The translations under genes and the position numbers were made by a program. A DNA stretch of 21,674 nt, from the NCBI GenBank assembly GCA_024195585.1, contig SWBL01000548.1, positions 1 through 21,674 of the forward strand. Direction: 5' to 3'. Source of the DNA: Aureobasidium sp. EXF-3400. Taxonomy: Eukaryota > Ascomycota > Dothideomycetes > Dothideales > Saccotheciaceae. The notes under the pieces are model-generated. The model was not told the DNA's origin and did not search any database. It worked only from the letters and a program-made list of their open reading frames with translations. Below are positions 10,296 to 19,872 of this stretch, one piece after another; within the stretch, counting starts at the first letter, position 1, and the number at the start of each line of letters is the position of its first letter.

Positions 10296-11165
10296 ATCAT
10301 CTAGCGGACAACGCTGCACCAAGAGTAGTCCCAATCTGTGTTTCGGAGATGAGCTTCCAGATGAGCAGACCACCAGACCACTGAATGCTTTCTATCAAGA
10401 GGCCAGAATCATGCATCGGGCCGCTTATAATTTTTCGATCCTACAGGTGCTTCTTCGATCCATCGTGATGCATCAATGGTGCCACAAGGGGACGAGATGT
10501 CCCGCAGACCAAGAACAACCCAGTGGTATATTTGGTCGCCAATATTCTCAGGTATTAAAAGGGTCTTCTATCATCCTAGCACGTTTCTTCAGCATTCTTT
10601 CTGCCTCTGTTCCACATAAGCCGATCCGAAAACAAGACTAGATCGGGTCTCCACCCATCTGACTCAACTAGACCTCGGATCTATAAACTATACAACTATG
10701 TGTGATCACACCGAAGTCATATACTGCTGTTATCATTTAAGACACATTGTGCGTTCTTGGTGTCCCAAATATGGAGAAACACAAAAACCCTGCCCACTCA
10801 ATATCGTTGCCAAGTAAGTCCTCCCACAACTCATAGCTCTCGGCTCCTCTGACAGCGTATGTGCAGAGAGTATAAATTCGAAGAATTATGCAGTACTTCT
10901 GATCATGTTGCACACGTATAGAAGTTACAGATACTGACGATTAATCTAGGCAACTGCAGAGAACCTGAACCGCGACAGGGCAAAAAATGGCCCAACAGCA
11001 AGTGAGATATCAACGACACATCCCCCTCATTTGTCTCGAACCATAGATACATACAATTAAATAGTATTGCAAGTTCCAAGACTTTGAACCTTGAACCCAC
11101 TACCTCTGTAAGGACTCTCCCAACGCAAGAGGAGGTCTGTTCAAGCTGTCAAGTATGGACACAGA

Positions 11166-11191
11166 ATCTTATCTAGCCATCTTATCTAGCT
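11166..11191. repeat. 13-bp tandem repeat carrying two GATA-factor sites
   Basis: ATCTTATCTAGC(C/T) occurs twice in direct succession. Each copy holds TTATCT, whose reverse complement AGATAA matches the HGATAR core bound by fungal GATA factors such as AreA or SreA. It lies about 670 bp beyond the 3' end of the minus-strand receptor gene, so its target, if any, is unclear. Confidence 0.55.
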
Positions 11192-11859
11192 ATGATATCC
11201 AGAGATTCTCAATCCCTGACATTGACAACGTATCACAGCGATCCAGGCAGTTGCATCTTGTTGAGCCACACAAGGGGTAACAACCGCATAAGCAGTATCA
11301 CTTGTATATCTGAAGGCCGATGATAGAAGACTCACGTATAGGCGCAAGGCTTTCCAGGAGTAGCTTTGGCGATTGTCATTCGGGATTTTCGACAGGCATA
11401 AATTTGGACTTCTCTGGACCATGGAACTACATAATTGTTGTGGATCCGCACTCCTGCAATCATTCATGTGAGAAGACACAACAACATCTACCATGGGCTC
11501 TATACAGTCTGAGGCATCTCTGTTGCCCGAGACTGGGTGATATTTGGTAATACACACAATCATGAACTACGAACGGCTTTTGAACTTGGAGTCATCCCGG
11601 TACTTTAGGTCGTGTGAGCAGATCAACTTTATTTCGAGATGGTCAATTCCGCGACAAGATATCTACCACGTCTTACCCAGTATCGGAAGTCACTTATGCG
11701 CTATTGCTTTTTGGCTTGACGGAAGAAGCAACAGCTAATTGTGCCCTTGATTCGAGGTGAAGATCATGCTAAGTAACCAAGTAGGCATACCCGCTTCATG
11801 ATGAAGGGAGTCCGATACGATTGGCGTTGTTGTGCACTCGCGCAATGGTTCGCCAGCGT

Positions 11860-13024
11860 TCAGACAGGTAGTGGCCAATTGTCAGTGAGAACCTTCCCAC
11901 TATGTATATTAATCTTCGTTGTGACGGTCACACGGTCGTCTGAAGTCTGAGGGTCGCGGGCTGTGCTTGGACTCGCATACACAAGCCTAATCTCCTCATC
12001 TGGCGGGCGACCATCGTACACGGAGAATGATTGCACGTGAGATTTGATAGGATCCGAGCGCTGTGGAGATGCCGTACCGAGAACCGCTGACAACGCCTTC
12101 TGGAGGGTTGGGCGGAGAGAAATCAACATAGTGATACTATCCCAATTGCAGGCTCTACAGAGCTCCAGATGAAAACGTTTCCCGTCGAATAAGTAACATC
12201 CGTGCTATTACGGAGGACTTGAAGGTAGTGGATCCGCATCACACTAGCGACGCAAACGCTTGGGACTGTCAGCAAACCGATCGCTTTCACAGTAGTACAT
12301 AAAAGACTTACAAGCCTCCCAGCATGAAGATACAGATCAGCAGGACTCGCTGTCTAAGTCGAAGATTCATTCTCAGTACGCATGGAATTGAAATGAGTAG
12401 TATGATGATGTCGATGAACATGTTGATGATGCCAGCGACAAGGAAGAATAGTGTTGTATCGATGCAGGAGCCATGTTCAGGTTCTGTATATTGGTTCCAG
12501 AAGTGACTGATCGGTGTGCAAACTCCAAGCATGACACCCCAGACCATGAACGGGTAGGCGCATGCCAGAAAGCCTCCCGCCCAGACAGCTATTCGAGTAT
12601 AGTTCTTGAGTCCGGCGTATTTAACGGGAATGCCAGTATCGAAGATGCGAGCAAAGGAGAATACAAAGGACAGTTTGGTGGCCGCTGCAGCTGCACCGTA
12701 GATGAACGTATAGCAATAAAGCACCTTGAAGATCATCTTCAGTTCAACCATTTGAAGACTCCACACATGTTTTCCACTGCCGTATTGACCACCCAAGATG
12801 GTCAAAACCATCGTTGCTAACTGGAGCGCCAAAGCGAAAAGGCCGATCATGTCATCCAGTCCGAAGGCCTGTTTGATCTGTCGTACCCACACTCGACCAG
12901 CGACTGCGAGGACGGCAAGAACACTCAAAGCGATCACGACGCTGTTGCAATACGCTGTAGTTGATGCCGACAGATTGACTGAGGGTGGTGGTTGGCCGAA
13001 GATAGCGAGGATCGAGGGGTCCAT
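11860..13024 (-). pseudogene. PTH11/SAT4-like rhodopsin-domain protein with one-base frameshift
   Basis: Same seven-helix fungal membrane family as the gene at 7446-8733. Exon 1 (13024-12312) starts MDPSILAIFGQPPPSVNLSA and covers helices VVIALSVLAVLAVAG, LFALALQLATMVLTI, FIYGAAAAATKLSFVF, GGFLACAYPFMVWGVML and LVAGIINMFIDIIILLISI, with YGSGKHVW and ISHFWNQYT motifs. A 53-nt intron (12311-12259, donor GTAAGT, acceptor AAG) joins LGG to FVCVASVMRI. Exon 2 reads on to IWSSVEPAIGIVSLC, then TGA at 12125-12123. Shifting by one base at 12126-12125 resumes the family reading LISLRPTLQ and runs to a stop at 11860, giving a tail with PPDEEIRL. The two exons total 1112 nt, one short of a whole number of codons, which fits loss of one T. 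A 38-nt GTATCA...CTCCAG intron could explain it but would be very short and would delete the conserved region. The final helix and tail would be lost. Confidence 0.8.
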
Positions 13025-14066
13025 GGTTGTATATCTCCTATGGTAGCAGAGATGTTGTTTGCGCGCTTCCGAGGAGCTGTGCTCAGCATCTTTAATAGCT
13101 GAGTCTACTCTTGACTGTGCCGCATGATAGTGGGGGAGTCTGCACGAGAAAGTTGTCTAAAGCAGTAGATCATCGCAAGGATACATTCGCTGGAACTGAC
13201 CTTCCCACACTACTCAATCGAATCATGGGCCCCTCGACCATCGTCTAGCGAATTGATACCGTGCCTCTTGCAGAGCACGACGTGCGATCTGCTTCTCATA
13301 TCGCTCGCTTTTAGCTAAGCGAAGATGCCGTCCGAGGGTGTCACTAGTGTACTGTCGGTGGATTGTTGCTCCGGCGAAAGATTCGAACATTACAGACGGG
13401 AAACTAGTTCTCAAGCCAGAAAATTACGGTAGATTGAATGTATAGCAATTAATGGAAAGATGCCGATCGGTATGAGACTAGTGCTAAAATAGATCTCGGC
13501 ATGCTCTAGGCTAGATTGTTTCAAGGGACGGGTGGATGGCGTGCCGCTGTCATTTCCCGGCTAAAGATGGCTCGTGCACACTGTCACCTCGCAAAAGGCT
13601 TTACAAGATTCTGCACCCTTGTCATGGTGGAAAGTCAGCTGATTCGTGCTTCAGAACAGATATGCCTCACAGCAATGTCGTGACGCGGGCCAAGACCCCG
13701 CACTTGCAACATATTAAAACCCGAAACAGGCACTACAGGCACCACACGACCACATCCTGACTACGTTCGGATAGCGAGATGTTGACCAATCATTAACCAT
13801 AATAAGGGTTGGGCTAACACATCAGTAATATATTTTCATACCGGATTGTGGTATCGATCGCTTATAGAAAGTAGCGTTATGGCACACAGATTGCCTCTAT
13901 AGGTCGGACCCGCTTGTGAAAAGATTTATAAGTCAGGTGGATGGAAGCATCGTGAAAGAACTCTGATCGTTGCGTACATCATCTTCTCGATATCCTACGC
14001 ACTCAATACTGTTGATATCCCTTCGAGAATCCTCAAACCGTTTCCACGGCAGAAGATTCTGGCGAG
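13025..14066. other. Intergenic region and promoter of the acyltransferase
   Basis: The left part is the promoter side of the minus-strand receptor gene. Nearer the acyltransferase there is CCAAT at 13786-13790 and a TATA-like TTTATAAG at about 13925-13932, roughly 140 bp before its ATG. A 55-codon minus-strand frame from ATG at 13390 to 13223 is basic and helix-prone (KSERYEKQIARRALQEARY) but has no further support. Confidence 0.45.
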
Positions 14067-15458
14067 ATGGACCCCACTCATCCGTCCATGGAACTCTCAT
14101 CCTTGGAGCAAAGTTGCCCTCGTGGATATGTCAGACCACTTTTCTGCTTCTCAACCACTCTGGAACACAACGAAATTTGCGACCTACTCTCTCGTGGTCT
14201 CGCAAGCACCAAAGAAGCCATCCCAATGCTCTCACACCAATTAATCAGGGATCCAGATTCGCAACAAGAAGGTCTTTACAGACTGGTGCCAAGCAATAAC
14301 TCGGGGAAGTTCCATATCGAAGACCTTCGTGGAGGAAAATTCAAACCGACGTACGAGGAACTCAAGAAGAAGCACTTTCCCACGTCCGCTTTGCCGCAAG
14401 ATGCTCTATGTCCATTGCCAATCTTCCCCAGAGAGGCTACTGGAAAACCGGTGTTTGCAGCGCAAGCAACGCTGATCGATGGTGGACTCATACTGAGCTT
14501 CTGTATCATGCACTTGGTCGCCGATGCAAGAGCCATATTCGAGATACTTAAGATCTGGGCTCATAATTGTAGACATGAGCAAAATCCAGAGGAGCTACCC
14601 TCCTGCCAACAACTTCCCCCAGCTTTGTTTGCGAAGAGAGCCTTCACTCGAGAATTCGGCAGCGAGGCAGTGCTCGCACACCATAACAGGTCTGTGCTTC
14701 AGCCTCTGAACTACAAGGTTTACAGCTCGCCCCAACCTCCACCACCAGCTTTGCTGAAATCGAGCTTCCGGACCCGGGTCTTTCGATTCTCTGCGTCGAG
14801 CCTCAAGCGCCTGAAAAACGATGTAGCGGCGCGTCTCGGGAGCGATCCAGGAATATCTACGCAAAACGCTATATTTGCGCTTGTCTGGTGCTGCGTGCTC
14901 GCCGCGCAAGTCGATCATCCTAGTCTTGCCCCAGATACGATATCGCTGAACACGATCTGCGTGGATGGTCGTAGGCGCTGCTCGGATCCCTTGCCGGAGA
15001 ATCACATAGGTTGTCCCATGATGTATGCTATACCTAGACTTGGTGTACGCGAGCTACTCGGCGCTGACAATCTAGCCCAAGCTGCTATGTCAATCCGCAC
15101 TGCCGTCAATGCGGTTGATGGGAATGCGATCTCTGCCCTAGTCGATTTTCTGAGCAGTGTACGCAGCTACGACTGTGTCGTTCCAGTGACGTTCGAGGGT
15201 CTGATGGACACAAGCATTATGATGAGCTCGTGGTATCGACTTCCATTCTATAAGATCGATTGGGGGAACATGTTCGATCACGGTCGCTGCGATCGTGTGA
15301 GGACCGTCCATGAGGGTTTCTTCAATGGATCTCAACTGATCATGCCAGAACTACCTGCCGGCGAAATGGAAGTTGTAATTGGTTTAGATGAGAGCAACTG
15401 GACAAAATTCGAGAGCGATGAGTTATGGAGAAGTTACGTGGATCAGGAAGAGGCATGA
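14067..15458 (+). CDS. BAHD-type acyltransferase, single exon
   Basis: Family role: transfers an acyl group from acyl-CoA to a hydroxyl or amine of a small molecule; fungal members resembling trichothecene 3-O-acetyltransferase act in secondary metabolism or detoxification, usually in the cytosol. The frame encodes 463 residues without introns, a normal length. Seen: the catalytic HxxxD motif as HLVAD (His149, Asp153) after LIDGGLILSFCIM; an N-terminal start resembling relatives (SSLEQSCPRGYVRPLFCF); a TQNAIFALVWCCVLAA helix; LNTICVDGRRRCSDPLPENHIG, where the family has a substrate/CoA-facing loop; and a C-terminal DWG (Asp398) in place of DFGWG. The usual Gly after HxxxD is Ala (HLVADA). The ATG at 14067 is the first in frame before the conserved N-terminus. 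The actual substrate cannot be told from sequence. A TATA-like site and a CCAAT box lie upstream. Confidence 0.87.
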   Translation: MDPTHPSMELSSLEQSCPRGYVRPLFCFSTTLEHNEICDLLSRGLASTKEAIPMLSHQLIRDPDSQQEGLYRLVPSNNSGKFHIEDLRGGKFKPTYEELKKKHFPTSALPQDALCPLPIFPREATGKPVFAAQATLIDGGLILSFCIMHLVADARAIFEILKIWAHNCRHEQNPEELPSCQQLPPALFAKRAFTREFGSEAVLAHHNRSVLQPLNYKVYSSPQPPPPALLKSSFRTRVFRFSASSLKRLKNDVAARLGSDPGISTQNAIFALVWCCVLAAQVDHPSLAPDTISLNTICVDGRRRCSDPLPENHIGCPMMYAIPRLGVRELLGADNLAQAAMSIRTAVNAVDGNAISALVDFLSSVRSYDCVVPVTFEGLMDTSIMMSSWYRLPFYKIDWGNMFDHGRCDRVRTVHEGFFNGSQLIMPELPAGEMEVVIGLDESNWTKFESDELWRSYVDQEEA

Positions 15459-15932
15459 CAGCTCTCAGAGGCCACGCCGGGAAGGTATGACGATGATCGA
15501 TCCCGCCACCCGAATACCGAGGGCCACATGATGCTACTTTCCGGGCATCTCGTAAGAATTCGATGATCTATGCACAGGTTTGGAAACTCATAACATGTGA
15601 AGGGAGGTTTATCAGCTTCTCCGAATCACGTCAATAGCTGCTTTAATGTCAGATCTTTTTCCGGGACAGCCTAGGTCATCTGAGTGCTCGATAAAATGAC
15701 CAGTCAACTCGTTTCGCTACTCATATAACCACCCCTTGTAGTCGACTCTATGCTTGAGCTTGGGTTGTGTCTGATGGATTCGAGCGAGGAAGGCGAAGAG
15801 CTTGCCTCAATCATCGGTTCCTCTCGCATCCACCACACCCTCCCATAGGAACGGCGGTAGATAGATGGTGGTTCATCAGGCTGGATACACCTACTGCGAT
15901 GGAAAGTTAATGTTGATTCACGTAGCGGCAGT
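15459..15932. other. Convergent intergenic region
   Basis: This lies between the 3' ends of the plus-strand acyltransferase and the minus-strand four-exon orphan and should contain both 3' untranslated regions. Part of a 123-codon minus-strand frame (15704-16075) crosses it, but that frame is an alternative reading of the orphan's last exon. Confidence 0.5.
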
Positions 15933-16657
15933 TCACAACTCGTGAGGATCCGAGTATGTTGTCTCAGAGTAGGGAGGAGCTTGATAAGGTATGCACTGCC
16001 ACAATCTTTCATATGAACTGGAAATTTGAACGAATGCGTCAGCTTCTGTAGGGTTGAGGAGACGTTCATGATCACTGGCTATTTCGTTCAGTCACGGCCC
16101 CCATACCCCGATGAAGTTCTTTGGCTTCTGCTTACCTTCGTCCCACATGTGTGAGACCGGGTACGCAAAACAGATGCTAGCAAGAAGCAGGACTCGATAG
16201 AACTCCATAGGGTCGATAGTGCGGAAGGAGGAGAGGCACGATGCGATGAGTTCGAGACAGTACGAACGTGTGTCTTTGTCTGAATTTTCTGGCTGTCTCA
16301 CCAGGCTCCAAAGCGATGGAAGCAAGGATTCTTAGGTTGAATATGCAAACAAACTTATCGGCGTCAGCTGACAGGCAGCCACCGCTGCAGAAGTCATACC
16401 AGGCACCGTAATTGATCCCTGACCACAGGATATCGTAGAACTTGGATGGGTCTGTACCGAGATATACTTGAAGTGTTTGTGTTATGTGTTTCGTGCCTTC
16501 ACATGTGACTTGGAAAATCGAAATGGATTGTTGCAGCCACCTTTTCGATGTCAAGCGGAGACGTGGACGGCCAGCTCTAGTCCGTTGACCTCTTCAAGTG
16601 CTTTTGGGGCGAAGGTGACGGGTATAAATAAATGATCTTGACATTGGCATCCAGCAT
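15933..16657 (-). CDS. Four-exon orphan protein, about 188 residues
   Basis: I do not recognise the family. Exons 16657-16590, 16540-16383, 16330-16136 and 16078-15933 join to exactly 189 codons including the stop. Introns are 49, 52 and 57 nt; the last is the best, with donor GTAAGC, branch GTGACTGA and acceptor AATAG. The first donor (GTCAAC) is weak, but its intron has a good CTTGACA branch site. Seen in the product: start MLDANVKIIYLYP, then QVYLGTDPSKFYDILWSG, NYGAWYDFCSESLLPSLWS, a helical block LELIASCLSSF and EFYRVLLLASICFAYPVSHM, and a polar end SETTYSDPHEL. It is rich in aromatic residues and mostly helical, with no signal peptide. The frame of exon 2 lacks a usable ATG, which supports an upstream exon; the gene could extend further 5', since CAAGTGCAGGGCGAAGTC also reads in frame upstream of the ATG. 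Confidence 0.5.
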
Positions 16658-18438
16658 GTACTTCGGGACTTCGCCCTGCACTTGCTACTCTGTTTGAGGG
16701 GGGGCGTTCTCGGAAACTAGAAAGGAACCACGGGAGTCGAAGGATAACACAATCGCATCAGAATGGACTTGTGAGGAACCAGACTCGGTCGCATACTTCC
16801 TGACTGAAACATCCCTTCTCGTTTGTGATCCAGCGGCAAGATATGCGGACCGAATGACTGGTTGACGATGTTGGCACTGAACCGATCGAATGCCTCGTGG
16901 ATTGATGGAGGTATAGTAGTGAGCAAGTGACCTCGTTTGCGGAACGTGCGTGATGGGAATCAGGCTTAGGACGCTTACGACTTGGGTCGATCTCAGGCTT
17001 GAACTTAAGCTTCTAGCGAATGGTACGTGGACTCGGGTGAAGCAAAGATTGAAGGATATTGCGGATATACACAGGCTGTGTAATCGACGGGACTAACCGG
17101 CGATTCGCGAAGATTCTTGCGGGCAACTGAATACTACTTGGTTGTTCAGTACAATCATATCGCGCTGTAACCGTTGCATTTGTCGAAGCGTGTGGTCAGG
17201 ACTTGCGCTGGGACGCGAATGGAAGGGTGGCTCGACTGCCTCTGAGATGACTTTTCGAAGGTCGCATCCCGTCCATTGCCTACCTTTTATCGTTTTTGTG
17301 ATTAAGTCGGATTGTTCGAAATGAGATTATAGGCAGTGTGACGAAGATGCAGGGTGTTGCAGTGCTTGCGATGGCTGCAAAGGTGATGTGGGTGTCGACA
17401 CCACTGTTTTGCTCGTAGCCGACCCCATTCGCCCTCGACTCCAAGCGCTGTACTCCTGTCCTTCTTTTGAGCGACGAGCGCACGCGAGTTTGTAGGGTCT
17501 GCTTGTGGTTTTGTTGCATCTGCTGTCGTTAAGGGTAACAAGCATTGCGCCTGGCCATTGATCTTGTCACTGTCGTTCCTAGGTCGCGGAGCTGAGTATG
17601 AACAAGGACACTGTTGATCTGTTCAGGTAGTCAGAGCTGACGTCTTCGTGGTCGGTCATGACTGTGAATACGTGTTTGGTAACGCTGCGTGAGTTAAACG
17701 AGGACGGCGATTCGAGACCCAATCGTGCTGTGACAGCCATTCACGACGCATCCTGTTGCCAAGGCACACTGCCACGGTACGAAAGGCGCACGGGCTTTTC
17801 CCCACAGTCATCGCCTAGCTACGTGGCACTTCTGTCCTTCGCCCGAGCTTGATCACGGTAGGACTCTCCAGTGTGACGATAACATGAGGAAAAGTAGATC
17901 CTGTCACTTGGACGCTTTAGGTACTCCTGAGCAGCGCATCTGGACGTGATGTCGCCGATCGGCGAGTCTACGTCTGCTTCACCTTGGCAAAGCTCTACGG
18001 CTCGATCGAACCTGCTGACGGTCCAAAGCAGAGTGTGTTCACGGATCGTAGTGTGGCTACAGGCTGCTTTCTGGGCACGGCATATGGCGGTGATGTGTAT
18101 CTAGTCCATCCAGGAGAATTCTGTTGTGATTGTTCCTGTCGCTTTCTTCTCCTTCGTCTACACTAGGAATCATACACCTCGAGCCAAGCTGTTATGTCGC
18201 GTCGCGCACCGCAGAGCTTGTCTATGCTGATTGTATCTCTCGGCATGCATTTCTGACCTCCGACATATATATGTCAAGTTGAATGGTAGTTTTCTTTGAC
18301 ATGTGGAACATTATCGCTCTTACAACATAAAGATACACTTAAGCTTTTGGCGGGGGTCACACAGCAGACCAAAAATGGGACAGAGTGAGAAGGTCGGAGT
18401 ATATTTACGGGAGTTTCAAGGCCGACGGTCTAGCCGAT
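16658..18438. other. 1.8-kb stretch without a supported gene
   Basis: Nothing firm. On the minus strand near 17280-17545 three frames are open at once for 70-80 codons, which cannot all be coding. A 69-codon minus-strand frame (16717-16926) might be an upstream exon of the four-exon orphan, but I found no donor/acceptor pair in phase. A plus-strand frame preceded by TTTAG (about 17921-18166) is open for 82 codons without an ATG. A 14-bp AT-rich palindrome sits at 18262-18275. Confidence 0.45.
18262..18275. repeat. 14-bp perfect palindrome
   Basis: GACATATATATGTC is its own reverse complement. It lies about 160 bp beyond the 3' end of the small membrane-protein gene. It may be chance in AT-rich sequence, a terminator-like hairpin, or a protein site. 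Confidence 0.6.
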
Positions 18439-18993
18439 TTATGATTGGTTTTTCCCGCTTCGTATGCTCCCATACTGCTCGAAATCTTTGTCGTCACACT
18501 GGCCATACCGGAACAGTAACCAACATGCAAGGAGGCCTGCCGTGATCGTAGCGGCCAGCGTGAAGAATCCGAGCATCTCTATTCTCGTCAAGTTGGCAGA
18601 CAGTCCACCGCTGGGAGATAAGGGCTCCATACATCCCCACCCAAGAGAGTGCAGCAGTAGTTCTTTGTAAGCCCGGGCTTGTAATTGATCCCGTGTGGAA
18701 GAAACTCACCTGTACCTTTGCCCCTTGACCCAAAGCCGAGCTTGGGAAATACTGTCAAGGTGAGGAGGAAGATGGTACATCAAGTTATGGTGAACATCAC
18801 TTCATCTGACAGATATTAATCTGCAGCCTCATACGACAGCAATCAGGATATCACCGATGGACTACGCACCAGGTCTTAGAGACCATCTTGCAGTCTCAGC
18901 CTGTCGGGCGGCCACAGATCTCGAGACCAGAGATTGATCTTCTGCAAAGCCCTGCGGCCACTTCATGACAAGAGATACGTTGGTGATAGTCAT
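18439..18993 (-). CDS. Small membrane protein with one or two helices, splice model ambiguous
   Basis: Family not recognised. Exon 1 (18993-18870) starts MTITNVSLVMKWPQGFAE and ends ...ARWSLRP with donor GTGCGT. Two acceptors are in phase. CTGTCAG (ending 18806) gives a 64-nt intron and adds a hydrophobic helix (MFTIT-stop-CTIFLLTLTVF) that is interrupted by TGA at 18782-18780. TTGACAG (ending 18752), with a strong pyrimidine tract, gives a 118-nt intron, skips the TGA and leaves an intact frame. A second intron 18709-18663 (GTGAGT...AAAG, 47 nt) leads to exon 3, which ends at 18439. The C-terminal half carries a clear helix (MLGFFTLAATITAGLLACWLL) followed by a polar tail (CDDKDFEQYGSIRSGKNQS). 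With the intact model the product is about 130 residues with a single helix. It could also be the decayed end of a larger transporter gene. Confidence 0.45.
18669..18680. repeat. 12-bp perfect palindrome AAGCCCGGGCTT
   Basis: This self-complementary 12-mer lies inside the proposed second intron (18709-18663) of the small membrane-protein gene, near its acceptor. It could fold the intron or be a chance GC palindrome. Confidence 0.55.
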
Positions 18994-19872
18994 GACAGTG
19001 GACAGTGTTCCATCACCCAAAGTAAAGAGCTGTCGCGGAAATTTGTATGTTCTATGAGCCTTTGGTCTAGAGATCTTGGGATCTTATGAGTCAAATTGAT
19101 TCTACAAGAGTCATGACAGGCAGAAGACAGATTTGGAAGGTGTAGACGCCAGTGGCTGATATGTGCAATCAGAGCGGTATATGACCCATGCAGATGCGTA
19201 GAATATTGATTGTAGAGCGCTTCTTCCCGTCGACCTATCGTAAGAGGTCTGGACGCGCTGAGAACTTGAGGATGGGCAGATTGGTCATGGTGAAGCCGCA
19301 GGGTCTCTACACGAGAAATGTGAGAGTCTAAGATCCGCAAACATAGTTTCGAGATCCGACCTGTGGGGGTAGTCATCCCAAAGCCGCCGGTATCCCCGCT
19401 TTCTACTTTACCTCAAACTAGATGTCGGCCAAATCTGCGAAATTGTGAATGTCTTGTGGGAGTCAACTTGCAACAAGAGACTACATGAACCAGATCTCTG
19501 ATCTACAGAATTGTTGCACAAAATTACTCTTTGTTTCTCGTGCTGTTCAGATAGCGCTTGGAAGTCACTATCACCAGGTTTTGAGTCAGTTAACGTGTCT
19601 AACGGAGAGCAGGGTCTTCCTCACAGCAGCAACGGCATCCGACATTTTACCGGTTCAAACTCTCTTCGCAGCGCCTTGCAGCGCTAGCGGTCGTGGCCGG
19701 TGAGTTCTCATATTTTGTGGGGCACCTTTCGTATCAGTCTCGCGACGCTCGACGTCTTTTCGAAGTTTTCCATCCAGCTGTTCATTCTTGAGACAATCGA
19801 CCTCGGACAGACGTGATCTCGACGTCTGGTTTTATCTAATTACGGTTCACTTGGACATCTTCAATAGCAAGA
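18994..19872. other. Intergenic region between divergent genes
   Basis: This separates the minus-strand small membrane-protein gene from the plus-strand winged-helix gene and should carry both promoters. A 128-codon minus-strand frame (18990-19376) and an 84-codon plus-strand frame (19449-19703) show no family motif and look like chance. Confidence 0.45.

Larger units (their letters stand above)
8734..11859. other. 3.1-kb gene-poor region between convergent receptor pseudogenes
   Basis: No confident gene, transposase, reverse transcriptase or terminal repeat is visible. Base composition looks ordinary, without the strong AT bias of heavily RIP-mutated DNA. It contains one longer minus-strand open frame (9768-10295), a short AT run at about 9752-9762, and a 13-bp tandem repeat with GATA sites at 11166-11191. 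Several 60-125 codon frames on both strands lack any family signal. Confidence 0.5.

Noticed and set aside
12094..12141. A 38-nt intron explaining the second receptor's frameshift
   Set aside because: It is shorter than every other intron here and would remove the conserved SACL-to-RPTL region of the family.
13970..14299. 109-codon plus-strand frame overlapping the acyltransferase start
   Set aside because: It is in another frame from the conserved acyltransferase N-terminus and lacks any motif.
17280..17545. Possible patatin-like or other exon on the minus strand
   Set aside because: Three frames are open together, the resemblance (ASTATP) is too short, and no GxSxG or DGG/DGA motif could be joined to it.
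17984..18166. Plus-strand frame with protein-like text (MAKLYGSIEPADGPK...)
   Set aside because: It starts at TTG, has no ATG or partner exon, and no family was recognised.
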